Part shown: positions 8,531 through 16,560 of the stretch, in pieces | Position numbering within the stretch: the stretch's first letter is position 1 | Layout of the letters: the number at the start of each line of letters is the position of its first letter | Assembly: GCA_937925595.1 (NCBI GenBank) | Contig: CALALQ010000473.1 | Location: forward strand, 1 to 53,271 | Direction: 5' to 3' | Length of the DNA stretch: 53,271 nucleotides | From: an uncultured Demequina sp. | Lineage (GTDB): Bacteria; Actinomycetota; Actinomycetes; Actinomycetales; Demequinaceae | Notes under the pieces: model-generated | The model's input: only the letters and a program-made list of their open reading frames with translations | Database searches by the model: none | What the model was told of the DNA's origin: nothing | Program-made: the position numbers and the translations under genes

Positions 8531-8564
8531 TGAGTGTCGCGAAACAGCCGTTTCGCGACACTCA
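8531..8564. repeat. Perfect 15-bp hairpin between rplI and dnaB
   Basis: TGAGTGTCGCGAAAC, loop AGCC, then the exact reverse complement. There is no U-tract, so it is not a typical intrinsic terminator; it could be an RNA hairpin or a protein-binding dyad. A related word (GGTCGCGAAAGC) occurs in the loop of the terminator at 15889-15928. Confidence 0.8.
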
Positions 8565-8603
8565 CGCACCGCAACGCGAGGGTGGTGGTGGCACCGGGCG
8601 GGT

Positions 8604-8682
8604 TGCAGGGTTGTGGGGTTCGGGGCCCTGCATCTGTGGCCGCGCCTACGCGTGTGCAGGGTCGCTGGGGTGGGGGCCCTGC
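8604..8682. repeat. Twin hairpins (TGCAGGG/CCCTGCA) in the rplI-dnaB gap
   Basis: TGCAGGG at 8604-8610 pairs with CCCTGCA at 8626-8632. TGCAGGG at 8655-8661 pairs with CCCTGC at 8677-8682. The two units share the frame TGCAGGGT…TGGGGT…GGGGCCCTGC and look like a tandem duplication with a period of about 51 bp. Confidence 0.65.
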
Positions 8683-8825
8683 GAGTCTGAGCTAGGGCGT
8701 ACACCCCCTCGGGTGGCCGACGCTGCGGGTGCCAGGGAGAACTATTTCCGGTGGCCTGTGCGGGGCTTTGGGCGCTCGCGCGACACGCCCGAGGCGCGAC
8801 ACGCCGATAAAGTTTGACCCCAGGT

Positions 8826-8978
8826 TTATCCCCATCCAAGAGCGGGTCAAAAGGCCTGGTAATTCTCAGGTAGACGACAAATTGGACGCGTTGTTCACAC
8901 AGAAATCCACAGGCCCCTGCGCGCGCCGTCAACAGGTCATCCACGAGTCTGTCCACGGGTTTGGGCGAGTCACCCACA
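8826..8978 (+). promoter_or_regulatory. Cluster of DnaA-box-like motifs upstream of dnaB
   Basis: Six 9-mers resembling TTRTCCACA lie within 153 bp, all on the + strand: TTATCCCCA (8826) and TTGTTCACA (8891) match 8 of 9; AAATCCACA (8903), TCATCCACG (8937), CTGTCCACG (8949) and TCACCCACA (8970) match 7 of 9. The region also has AT-richer stretches than its surroundings. This could be a DnaA titration or dnaB control region. The boxes are degenerate, so the call is tentative. Confidence 0.4.
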
Positions 8979-9113
8979 GGCACCGACTTGTCGCGTTTGT
9001 TACTGCCGTCGCGTGCCGCTAACGTCGCGTGTCAGACCCCCGGGCAAGACTCTAGATACAGAGCCGTCCGCGCCCGCGGGCCCGTGAGAAATGATGCCGG
9101 AAGGGGGATCGCC

Positions 9114-10481
9114 ATGTCGGTGGATGAACTGGCCGCGACCTACGCCGCCCGTCCCGCATCCTTCGAGCGCGTACCTCCTCAGAACATCGACGCGGAGCAG
9201 TCGGTCCTTGGCGCGATGATGCTGTCCAAGGACGCGATGGCGGATGTCGTCGAGGCTGTCCGCGGCGACGACTTCTACCGCCCGGCTCACGAGACGATCT
9301 TCGAGACCGCCGTCAAGCTCTACAACTCGGGCGATCCCGTCGACGCCCTGACGGTGGGCGCGGAGCTGCAGAAGACGGGACAGCTCGCCCGGATTGGCGG
9401 AGCCGAGTATCTCCACACTCTTATTGCCGCGGTGCCGTCCGCAGCGTCGGCCGGCTACTACGCGCGACTGGTGCGCGAGCAGTCGATATTGCGCCGACTC
9501 GTGGAAGCCGGAACCCGCATCGCCAACATGGGCTACGACGCTGATGGCACTGAGGTCGACGACGTTGTCGACGGTGCGCAGGCGGAGATCTTCGCGGTCA
9601 CGGAGCGGCGCAACTCTGAGGACTTCCTCGCGATCGGCGACGTGCTCGAGCGCACGCTTGAAGAGATCGACGCAGCGTCGAAGCATGACGGCACGCTCCT
9701 CGGCGTGCCCACGGGCTTCCGCGAGCTCGACGACCTCACGGGCGGTCTGCAGGGCGGGCAGATGATCGTCATCGCGGCGCGACCCGCGATCGGTAAGTCG
9801 ACGCTCGGTCTCGACATCGCGCGCGCAGCATCGATCACAGCTGGCAAGGCGTCTGTCATCTTCTCGCTCGAGATGAGCCGCGAGGAGATCACGAAGCGCA
9901 TGCTGTCTGCGGAGTCCGGCGTAAAGCTCACGAAGCTCACCAAGGGACCCATGGGGCCCAGCGACTGGGAGCGGCTCGCGTCCACGGCTGCGCGCGTGTC
10001 CAAGGCGCCGCTGTTCATCGACGACTCCCCCAACATGTCGCTCATGGAGATCCGCGCCAAGTGCCGCCGCCTCAAGCAGCAGCACGACCTCCAGCTCGTG
10101 GTGATCGACTACCTGCAGCTCATGAGTTCGGGGCGCAAGGTCGAGTCGCGACAGCAGGAAGTCTCGGAGTTCTCGCGAGCGCTCAAGCTGCTCGCCAAGG
10201 AGATCAACGTCCCCGTCATCGCGATCTCGCAGCTGAACCGTGGCCCCGAGCAGCGCGGCGACAAGAAGCCGATGCTCTCCGACATGCGCGAATCGGGCTC
10301 GATTGAGCAGGACGCTGACATCGTGATCCTGCTGCACCGCGAGGACGCCTACGACTACGAGGCCCGCCCCGGTGAGGCGGACTTCATCGTCGCCAAGCAC
10401 CGTGGCGGCCCCACCGCGACTATCGCGGTCGCGTTCCGCAAGGATGTGGCCCACTTCGCAGACATGGGCCAGGGGATCTAG
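9114..10481 (+). CDS. dnaB: Replicative DNA helicase
   Basis: 455-residue hexameric helicase that unwinds DNA at the fork. The N-terminal domain covers about 20-125 (PPQNIDAEQSVLGAMMLSKD … VDALTVGAELQKTGQL). The RecA-like domain has Walker A ARPAIGKSTLGLD, the H1a region FSLEMSREEITKRML, Walker B LQLVVIDYLQLM, and ISQLNRGPEQR…MLSDMRESGSIEQDADIV. No intein interrupts it, unlike the mycobacterial gene. The start at 9114 is preceded by GGAAGGGGG and fits family length; in-frame codons back to 8961 lie in the repeat/DnaA-box region. It converges on the next gene with 2 nt between the stops. Confidence 0.97.
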   Translation: MSVDELAATYAARPASFERVPPQNIDAEQSVLGAMMLSKDAMADVVEAVRGDDFYRPAHETIFETAVKLYNSGDPVDALTVGAELQKTGQLARIGGAEYLHTLIAAVPSAASAGYYARLVREQSILRRLVEAGTRIANMGYDADGTEVDDVVDGAQAEIFAVTERRNSEDFLAIGDVLERTLEEIDAASKHDGTLLGVPTGFRELDDLTGGLQGGQMIVIAARPAIGKSTLGLDIARAASITAGKASVIFSLEMSREEITKRMLSAESGVKLTKLTKGPMGPSDWERLASTAARVSKAPLFIDDSPNMSLMEIRAKCRRLKQQHDLQLVVIDYLQLMSSGRKVESRQQEVSEFSRALKLLAKEINVPVIAISQLNRGPEQRGDKKPMLSDMRESGSIEQDADIVILLHREDAYDYEARPGEADFIVAKHRGGPTATIAVAFRKDVAHFADMGQGI

Positions 10482-10483
10482 CC

Positions 10484-12961
10484 CTACAACTCCCCCTTGC
10501 GCTCCAAGTACCGCATGGACGCAAATCCCAACGGGATGCGCAGCCAGTAGGTGATGAAGCGGTAGACGATCACCGCGGACAGCGCCACGGCCTGGCTGAG
10601 GCCAACACCCTGCAGGGCCGTGGACAGCGCGATCTCGACCGCGAACAGACCACCCGGCGTGGGCACCAGCGCACCCACGGTGTTACCCACGAAGAACACC
10701 ACGGCCAGCTCGAGCAGCGGCACGTTCTGGCCGAAGGCCGCGAGCGAGGCGTGGAAAGCGCCCACGTAGCCAATGGTGAGGATCGCGTTGCCCGCGAGAC
10801 CAAGGCCCAGTCGGCTGGGCTGGCTGATGATCTGCGACAGTCGCGGCCAGGTCTGGCGCAGCGTTGGCAGCACACGGGCCGCCGCCCAGCGGCGCACTCG
10901 CGGCACGAGCAGCGCCAAGGCAATGACCACAATCGAGACGCCAATGGCGATGAGGATCGCCGTCGACGGGATCGACGCGAGCGTGCCTTCGGAACCGGTG
11001 AGCAGCGTCAGCGTCAGCAGACCCGCCACAGTCACGACCACGGCACTCACCTGAATGAGGGCGACGGTCGCGACGGCGAGCGGCCCCGGCACGTTGCGCC
11101 TGGTCAGCATGCGCGCGTTGAGCGCGGCGGGTCCAACGCCCGCGGGCGCCGCAAGCGCCACGTATGCCGCGGCCATCTGGACCAGCATCACCCGGCCCCA
11201 CGGCAGCTTCACAGGGCTGAACGCGATGAGGGTCAGCGATGCGCCAACATACGTGAGCGCCACCCAGCCAACCGCGATGAGCAGCCACCACGGGTTCGCC
11301 TGCTCGAGCGCATCCAGGTAGTCCTGCGTGCGGAAACCAACAACCACAACTGCCGTCGCGACCAGCGCGATCATCAGTGTGACAACGGTGCGGGTGCCAA
11401 AGCGCGTGATGTTCTCGGCCTCGACCGTCGCGTCGGGCAGGCGCTCGAGGATCTTCTCGCGCACCGTCTCCAGCACCTTGACCGGACGGCTGTCCTTGAG
11501 CGCCTCGCGCGTCGAGCGGGGCATCGCGATCGTCTGCAGCATCGGCGCGAAGTGCTCGACATCATCGGCGGAGAGTGCCCGGAATGCGGACTCCACCGCC
11601 CGCTCGGCTCCCACCTTTGTCGCGAGCAGCGTCACCAGCTGCGCGCGGTCGATGCGAACGGCGAGTTCAGAGGCCGCCACCTCACCAAGCTCCCACGCCG
11701 TGAGCCACGCGTGCGGCTCCTCAGGATCGTCGGTGGTGAGGAACACGCATTCCGCAGTGATCGAGCGGTGCGCGATATTCGCGTCATGCGCCTTGAGCAA
11801 CTCCGCCCAGATGGCATCGAGCATCGCGTCGGTGATGTCAGCGGGCTCAAACTCGGTGAGCGGCCTGATGCCAACGGGCCGCTGGTAGACAAGCACGAAG
11901 GTGTCGCGAGACTCCGCCATGCCCAGCATGCGCGGCGTCCGCACACCGGCGGTTCGTGCGGCATGCGCGAGCAGCGCTGTGGACTGCGCGGAGTGACGCA
12001 GGCTCACATCCGCTCGCGTCGAGATGCCGCGCAGCCGCAGCGTGGACCACAGTTTGGTGAGGAATCCCGCGGCCTGCTGGTCGCCATCGAGTGCCACGGC
12101 GAAGAGGTGATGATTTTTGGTGGTCGTCACCGAGTACACGCGGCCCTGACGGCTGTGCGCCAAAGCCGAGGTGACGTCGTCCATTCCCTCCGGCGTGTAG
12201 TTGTGCGTTGTGTCCGCGCGCACCACCCGGCGCGGCTTGAAGCCTGCCTTCACGATCGCCTCGACGAGCGCGTCACCGTAGGCGCGGTCGGCGGTGGAGC
12301 CCACCGCCCAGCGCGTCGCCAAGCCAGCCAAGCGACCAATCAGAATGGTGAGGATCGCGGCCGTCGCCGTCACGATGCCGCTGATCACCGCGACCGCAAC
12401 GGCGATCCACAGAATCGTCCACGACACCCGCACGGACCGGCGAGCATTCCGTCGCCCGGCCGCCGTCAGCAGCGCACCGACCGCCGCCAAGTACGCGGGC
12501 ACCTGCACCGTCAGCTCGCCGTCGATCGGCACGGACAGCGACGTGACCAGCGGCTCCGCACCGTAGTTGTGGATCAGCACCAGCGCCGCGGCGATCAGCA
12601 CAATGCCGATGAGCGCCGCGCCAATCGACTCGAGCACGCGCCGCGGCTCTCGCCGCACAAAGGTCGTCGCGATGACCACCGCTGGCACCACGAGCGTGAC
12701 AATCCCACTGAAGATGTTGACGGGTGCGATCAGCAGCCGTTGCAGCACTGGCGAGATGCCCTGGATGTCCTCGGTGATTCCCTCGGCCGTCTTCACGGCA
12801 TACGCGCTGATGAGCAGCACGAGCACAATGCCAACAGCGGTCGCGAGCATCTCCAGCACATCGGTGAAGCGCCGCACTCGGGTGAGTGGGGAATCGATGA
12901 CCTGCACGTCCGACGCTGGGGTGGGTTTATCGCGCGAGGTATCCACAGCGTCGGCCACCAT
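10484..12961 (-). CDS. Large membrane protein: LPG synthase/flippase-like domain with central kinase-like region
   Basis: 825 residues in three parts. Residues about 35-225 hold roughly six membrane segments. A soluble middle (about 235-510) has weak resemblance to aminoglycoside/ABC1-type kinase folds (AHSRQGRVYSVTTTKNHHLF, DTFVLVYQRPVGIRPL, LLKAHDANIAHRSI). Residues about 530-815 form the LPG_synthase_TM / TIGR00374 flippase-like domain (APAGVGPAALNARML, ALVPTPGGLFAVEIAL, YRFITYWLRIPLGF). This architecture is recurrent in actinobacteria, but its substrate is unknown; lipid or glycolipid flipping is a guess from family relatives such as MprF and AglD. It lacks the MprF-type C-terminal aminoacyl transferase domain. 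It converges on dnaB. Confidence 0.85.
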   Translation of the reverse strand: MVADAVDTSRDKPTPASDVQVIDSPLTRVRRFTDVLEMLATAVGIVLVLLISAYAVKTAEGITEDIQGISPVLQRLLIAPVNIFSGIVTLVVPAVVIATTFVRREPRRVLESIGAALIGIVLIAAALVLIHNYGAEPLVTSLSVPIDGELTVQVPAYLAAVGALLTAAGRRNARRSVRVSWTILWIAVAVAVISGIVTATAAILTILIGRLAGLATRWAVGSTADRAYGDALVEAIVKAGFKPRRVVRADTTHNYTPEGMDDVTSALAHSRQGRVYSVTTTKNHHLFAVALDGDQQAAGFLTKLWSTLRLRGISTRADVSLRHSAQSTALLAHAARTAGVRTPRMLGMAESRDTFVLVYQRPVGIRPLTEFEPADITDAMLDAIWAELLKAHDANIAHRSITAECVFLTTDDPEEPHAWLTAWELGEVAASELAVRIDRAQLVTLLATKVGAERAVESAFRALSADDVEHFAPMLQTIAMPRSTREALKDSRPVKVLETVREKILERLPDATVEAENITRFGTRTVVTLMIALVATAVVVVGFRTQDYLDALEQANPWWLLIAVGWVALTYVGASLTLIAFSPVKLPWGRVMLVQMAAAYVALAAPAGVGPAALNARMLTRRNVPGPLAVATVALIQVSAVVVTVAGLLTLTLLTGSEGTLASIPSTAILIAIGVSIVVIALALLVPRVRRWAAARVLPTLRQTWPRLSQIISQPSRLGLGLAGNAILTIGYVGAFHASLAAFGQNVPLLELAVVFFVGNTVGALVPTPGGLFAVEIALSTALQGVGLSQAVALSAVIVYRFITYWLRIPLGFASMRYLERKGEL

Positions 12962-12985
12962 AGTGCGAGTGTACGGGCGGAAGGG

Positions 12986-13789
12986 CTAGACGAGGCCGAG
13001 CGCGTCGAGCCACGAGTCGGGGACCACCTCGGGCCCCACGAAGCTGACGAAGTCGAGCATGAAGTGGGCGACGATCAGGGGCGCGAGACGGCGGCGCCGG
13101 ATGAACACATACGCGAAGACGGCGCCCATCACGGCATTGCCGAGCGCCATGGGCCAGCCCTGGTACAGGTGGTAGGCGCCGCGTAGCAGCGCGGAGCTGA
13201 GGATGATGACAGGCACTGACCAGCGCAGCTGCTCGAGCCGCGTGGCGAGATAGCCAACGACGAGCACCTCCTCAAGCACCGCGGCGCACGCGGCGGAGGC
13301 GAGCAGGATGGTGGACGCCCACCACGAGCCAGGCAGGCCAGAGGTGTCGATGTAGACGTTCTGGCCGATCGCGCGACCTATGTAATAGACGCCAAGGCCG
13401 GGCAGGCCGATGCACGCGGCAAGGAGCATGCCGAGGCCCACGTCGCGCCACCATTCGCGCGCCGCTCCCGTCAGGCCAAGGATGCGTGACGCGCGCGTCC
13501 CATGAGCGCTCAGCAGGTACAGCGCGAGCGCCACCGGCACCAGCGCAAAGGCGATCGACAGCACCTGATAGATGAGGTCAAAGACGTCGATCTGCGAGCG
13601 CGACGGGTTGATGGTCGCGGTCTGGTTCCCCACGGGAGTCTCTGCCGCGTAGCGCTCCGCGAGCTTCACGATCGCGTAGATGCCGCTCTTGCCCAGCGAC
13701 AGGCCAAGGACAATCAGCACCTCCGCCCGAATGCGGCGAGGGCTGGGCTGCGAAGGCGCGTGGGGCGCAGCGGAGACGTCGTTGGCCAT
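12986..13789 (-). CDS. CPBP-family intramembrane protease-like protein
   Basis: 267 residues with about eight membrane segments. The CPBP/Abi region is at the C-terminal half: motif 1 EEVLVVGY, motif 2 region LLRGAYHLYQGWP, motif 3 HFMLD. The usual EExxxR arginine is replaced by valine (EEVLVV), while the motif 2 and 3 histidines remain, so activity is uncertain. I start at ATG 13789; GTG 13795, six residue-positions closer to AGGG, is an alternative. It is divergent from the first ECF sigma gene and 24 nt from the large membrane-protein gene. Substrate unknown. Confidence 0.85.
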   Translation of the reverse strand: MANDVSAAPHAPSQPSPRRIRAEVLIVLGLSLGKSGIYAIVKLAERYAAETPVGNQTATINPSRSQIDVFDLIYQVLSIAFALVPVALALYLLSAHGTRASRILGLTGAAREWWRDVGLGMLLAACIGLPGLGVYYIGRAIGQNVYIDTSGLPGSWWASTILLASAACAAVLEEVLVVGYLATRLEQLRWSVPVIILSSALLRGAYHLYQGWPMALGNAVMGAVFAYVFIRRRRLAPLIVAHFMLDFVSFVGPEVVPDSWLDALGLV

Positions 13790-13840
13790 GATCACGCCAA
13801 CCCTAACGACTGGCGCGCCGCCGATGCGCCCACTCCACCC

Positions 13841-13865
13841 AACGATTTGAGCACGCCGGTGCGTT
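13841..13865 (+). promoter_or_regulatory. Candidate ECF-type promoter of sigma module 1
   Basis: AAC (13841-13843), 18 nt, then CGTT (13862-13865). The motif CCAAC…TTTG…CGTTCTC is repeated with identical spacing upstream of sigma module 2 (15958-15982). The AAC/CGT pattern is that expected for ECF sigma factors, so each module may transcribe itself. Confidence 0.5.
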
Positions 13866-13895
13866 CTCAGGCAGACTTCATGAAACGGAGGACGC

Positions 13896-14450
13896 ATGAC
13901 TCGGTGGGAGCCGGTACTCGAAGAGGTGATGCGGGAGCGTTCGCCGCGCCTGCTCGCCTATGCGCGGCTCCTCACCGGCGATGACGCTGAGGCGCAAGAC
14001 GTCCTGCAGGACGCCCTGGTCCGCACTTTCTCCCGCGGACGTGCCTTCGACAACGCGAACCTCGCAGAGTCCTACGTCCGCAAGGCGATTCCCAATGTGT
14101 TCGTGGACCGGATGCGCCGTCGTTCCTCGGCCCGCCGCGCCCACGACAAGGACGTGGCGCTCGGGGGGCACGACGTCCTGACGCCGGACCGTGAGGCCGT
14201 CATGGATGTCCGCGCGGCGCTCACAACCTTGCCGCCGCAAGAGCGTGCCTGCGTGGTGCTGCGCTTCTATGACGACCTCACGGTCCCGCAGATCGCCGCC
14301 CAGCTGAACCTCGCTGAGGGAACGGTCAAGCGCTACCTGGCCGACGCGTCGGGCAAATTGGCGCGAATTCTTGGAGAAGACGTCGACGCCTCGGATGAGG
14401 CGACGGGGGTGCCGGTGCAGGCACCGGCGATGAGAGGAGCACGAGCATGA
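13896..14450 (+). CDS. SigE-family ECF sigma factor, module 1
   Basis: 184-residue group-4 sigma factor. Region 2 is about 15-80 (LLAYARLLTGDDAEAQDVLQDALVRTF, YVRKAIPNVFVDRMRRR). Region 4 is about 108-160 (LPPQERACVVLRFYDDLTVPQIAAQLNLAEGTVKRYL) with a clear HTH. It redirects RNA polymerase to a small regulon. ACGGAGG lies 4 nt or so before the ATG. Its stop overlaps the next start as ATGA, so it is coupled to a membrane partner. It is about half identical to the second sigma gene at 16020, pointing to a tandem duplication of the two-gene unit. Confidence 0.92.
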   Translation: MTRWEPVLEEVMRERSPRLLAYARLLTGDDAEAQDVLQDALVRTFSRGRAFDNANLAESYVRKAIPNVFVDRMRRRSSARRAHDKDVALGGHDVLTPDREAVMDVRAALTTLPPQERACVVLRFYDDLTVPQIAAQLNLAEGTVKRYLADASGKLARILGEDVDASDEATGVPVQAPAMRGARA

Positions 14451-15874
14451 GTGCATTGCATGGACGGCTGAACGCCGCAATGGAAGAAGACAAGGCGCGG
14501 TTCTCCGGCGAGGAGTTCGCCGCCGCCCGCCTGGGTTCCGTGGCGGGTTCGGTGAAGCGGCGCCGCATGGTGCGCTCCGCGGGGGTTGGCGGAGCGTCGG
14601 TGCTGGGAGCGAGCGCTCTCGCCGCGGGCGTCATCAACATTCCGTGGGGCACGCTGGGCAGCGGGGTTGCGCCGGGCAGCGCGTCCGGCGTGATCTGCAC
14701 AACGACCACGCCCGACGCTGTGCCCGTCTCTGGCGCCGGCGTTCCGGCAGGTGCCACGTGGGCTGTGGTCGATGTCGCGACCGACACCGCATTCTTCGTG
14801 GGCTTGGTGAGCGGCGAGATCGCGATCTGGGAGTCCGACGGCACCGAGCGTGCGATCGAGAGCATCGAGGGCCCGGTGGAGCTCGCTCTTCCCTCGGGAA
14901 CGGCCGTCACGATTGACAAGGATGCGGGTGACGGGGGTGTGAGCATCACGGCTTCGGACCCTGCAGCAGTGGAGATCCTGGGAGCGCACGAGTACGTGGG
15001 GAACACGGGCACCCTTGCCGTTGCCGAGCTCTACCCCGGGCAGGACCTCGAGGTCGCAGAGACCCTGTGGTCCGTGAGCGTCGCAGGTCAGACGGTCGCG
15101 ACCGCGCACCTCGAGGGCACCACTCTCGTTGTGGAGTCGCTGGAAGGCGCCGTCCAGCGCGTGGAGCCTTCCGACGATGGCGGCTACCACTTCACGGTGG
15201 ACGGCGAAGCTGTGATCATGGCAGTCGCCACCACAGGAAGCGACCAGGTCGCGGTAGTCGTGAACTACGGCGACGACGGGTCGACGGTGGGACTCGGCAC
15301 CGGAGACTCGGCGGAGCCGGTCGTGGACTGCGTCACCCCGGAGCCTTCTGCGTCTCCCACGGGGGAGGTCTCTTCCGACCCTGAGCCGAGCGCAACTCCG
15401 TCGACCATCAACGACGTCGTGTCCGCTTTTCAGTGCGACTTCGACTTCACCACGTACGACTACGAGGCTGGCGACGTGATCGGCTCGACCGAGGTCACGA
15501 CGCAGTCCGCTGTTCGCTCGACCTTCCTCGACTGGTACGGCGAGCAGTCGCCCACGCTCGACGTCCCGGACAGCGCAGCTCCGGCCTGGCACGCGGTGCT
15601 GAACCCGATTGTGCCAGTTGTGGACTCGTCCCTGTTCCGCTTCGTCGCGGTGAAGGACGGCAAGGTCGTCGGCACCATCGAGACGGACACCAACTCGGCC
15701 CCCGGCTACGTTGCCGACCGTGACGGCGGCTCCGAGCTCGAGGCCTTCCTGTGGGACCGCGACGCCTTCACTGCGTGCGGCGACGTGAGCATCGACGACG
15801 CCGAGATCTACGCGGTGTTCGGAATCGATGACGGCGAGAGCACCAAGTACGCCTGGAGGCCCATCTCCGAGTAG
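14447..15874 (+). CDS. Single-pass membrane protein, probable anti-sigma partner, module 1
   Basis: 475 residues. The cytoplasmic N-terminus (about 1-45) is charged and helical; a basic stop (KRRRM) is followed by a glycine/alanine membrane segment (AGVGGASVLGASALAAGVI, about 46-65) and a large extracytoplasmic part. The outer region holds a beta-rich domain (about 95-290), a Pro/Ser/Glu linker (PEPSASPTGEVSSDPEPSAT) and a C-terminal domain (about 320-475) shared with the partner of module 2 (FRFVAVKDGKVVGTIE; TFVAVKDGTVVGHLR). No zinc-binding anti-sigma motif is present. The anti-sigma role is inferred from coupling to the sigma gene and topology. Confidence 0.75.
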   Translation: MSALHGRLNAAMEEDKARFSGEEFAAARLGSVAGSVKRRRMVRSAGVGGASVLGASALAAGVINIPWGTLGSGVAPGSASGVICTTTTPDAVPVSGAGVPAGATWAVVDVATDTAFFVGLVSGEIAIWESDGTERAIESIEGPVELALPSGTAVTIDKDAGDGGVSITASDPAAVEILGAHEYVGNTGTLAVAELYPGQDLEVAETLWSVSVAGQTVATAHLEGTTLVVESLEGAVQRVEPSDDGGYHFTVDGEAVIMAVATTGSDQVAVVVNYGDDGSTVGLGTGDSAEPVVDCVTPEPSASPTGEVSSDPEPSATPSTINDVVSAFQCDFDFTTYDYEAGDVIGSTEVTTQSAVRSTFLDWYGEQSPTLDVPDSAAPAWHAVLNPIVPVVDSSLFRFVAVKDGKVVGTIETDTNSAPGYVADRDGGSELEAFLWDRDAFTACGDVSIDDAEIYAVFGIDDGESTKYAWRPISE

Positions 15875-15888
15875 TCATTGCCGAACCA

Positions 15889-15928
15889 CACTCAGCGGCT
15901 GGTCGCGAAAGCGGCCGGCCGCTGAGTG
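15889..15928 (+). terminator. Hairpin terminator after sigma module 1
   Basis: CACTCAGCGGC (15889-15899) and GCCGCTGAGTG (15918-15928) form an 11-bp perfect stem with an 18-nt loop, 15 nt after the stop codon and followed by CTTTCC. Confidence 0.7.
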
Positions 15929-15957
15929 CTTTCCAGGAAACTTTCGGAACCTCCCCC

Positions 15958-15982
15958 AACCGTTTGTCCTGCAGCTCCCGTT
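15958..15982 (+). promoter_or_regulatory. Candidate ECF-type promoter of sigma module 2
   Basis: CCCAAC with AAC at 15958-15960, then 18 nt, then CGTT at 15979-15982 (CGTTGTC). This repeats the motif and spacing upstream of module 1. Confidence 0.5.
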
Positions 15983-16019
15983 GTCTGGGTGAGAAGGTCA
16001 TACCGACGGAAGGCAGACG

Positions 16020-16559
16020 GTGGCTCACTGGGAACCGATCCTCGACGAGGTCATGAAGGAGCGCGCGGCGCGCCTTCTTGCCTACGCCGCGCTCGTGACC
16101 GGCGATGATGCCGAAGCCCACGACGTGCTCCAGGATGCCCTGGTACGCACCTTCTCGAAGCGTCGGTCATTCGCCCATGTGAATGCCGCCGAGGCGTATG
16201 TTCGCCAGGCGATCCCCAGCGTTTACCTGGACGGACTGCGCAAACGCCGCAGCCGCGAGCGCACCCTCAACCGCTCGTACGAGCGCGAACCTGCAAGCCA
16301 GGACGTTGACTCGCAGGTGGATGTGGAGCGCGCCCTCGCGGTGCTCTCGCCGCGCGAACGCGCCTGCGTGGTGCTGCGCTACTACGACGACTGCACCGTG
16401 CAGCAGGTCGCCTTCCACCTGGGCATCGCGGAGGGAACCGTGAAGCGATACCTGGCCGACGCGTCGGCCAAGCTCGCGGCACGGCTGGAGATTTCAGAAG
16501 GTGACGATCAGGAGGCCGACGCTGTGCCGGTTCTCCCTGGCAGGAAGGCAGGGCGGTGA
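16020..16559 (+). CDS. SigE-family ECF sigma factor, module 2
   Basis: 179 residues, paralogue of the sigma factor at 13896. Both share W(E)P(I/V)L(D/E)EVM(K/R)ER, LLAYAxLxTGDDAEAxDVLQDALVRTFS and the region-4 HTH (LSPRERACVVLRYYDDCTVQQVAFHLGIAEGTVKRYL). The start is a GTG with GGAAGG about 8 nt upstream. The tail after region 4 differs between copies, so target or partner specificity may have diverged. It is separated from its partner gene by one base. Confidence 0.92.
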   Translation: MAHWEPILDEVMKERAARLLAYAALVTGDDAEAHDVLQDALVRTFSKRRSFAHVNAAEAYVRQAIPSVYLDGLRKRRSRERTLNRSYEREPASQDVDSQVDVERALAVLSPRERACVVLRYYDDCTVQQVAFHLGIAEGTVKRYLADASAKLAARLEISEGDDQEADAVPVLPGRKAGR

Positions 16560-16560
16560 C

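Noticed and set aside
9114..10481. Intein in dnaB as in mycobacteria
   Set aside because: The helicase reads through Walker A and the later motifs at normal length without insertion.
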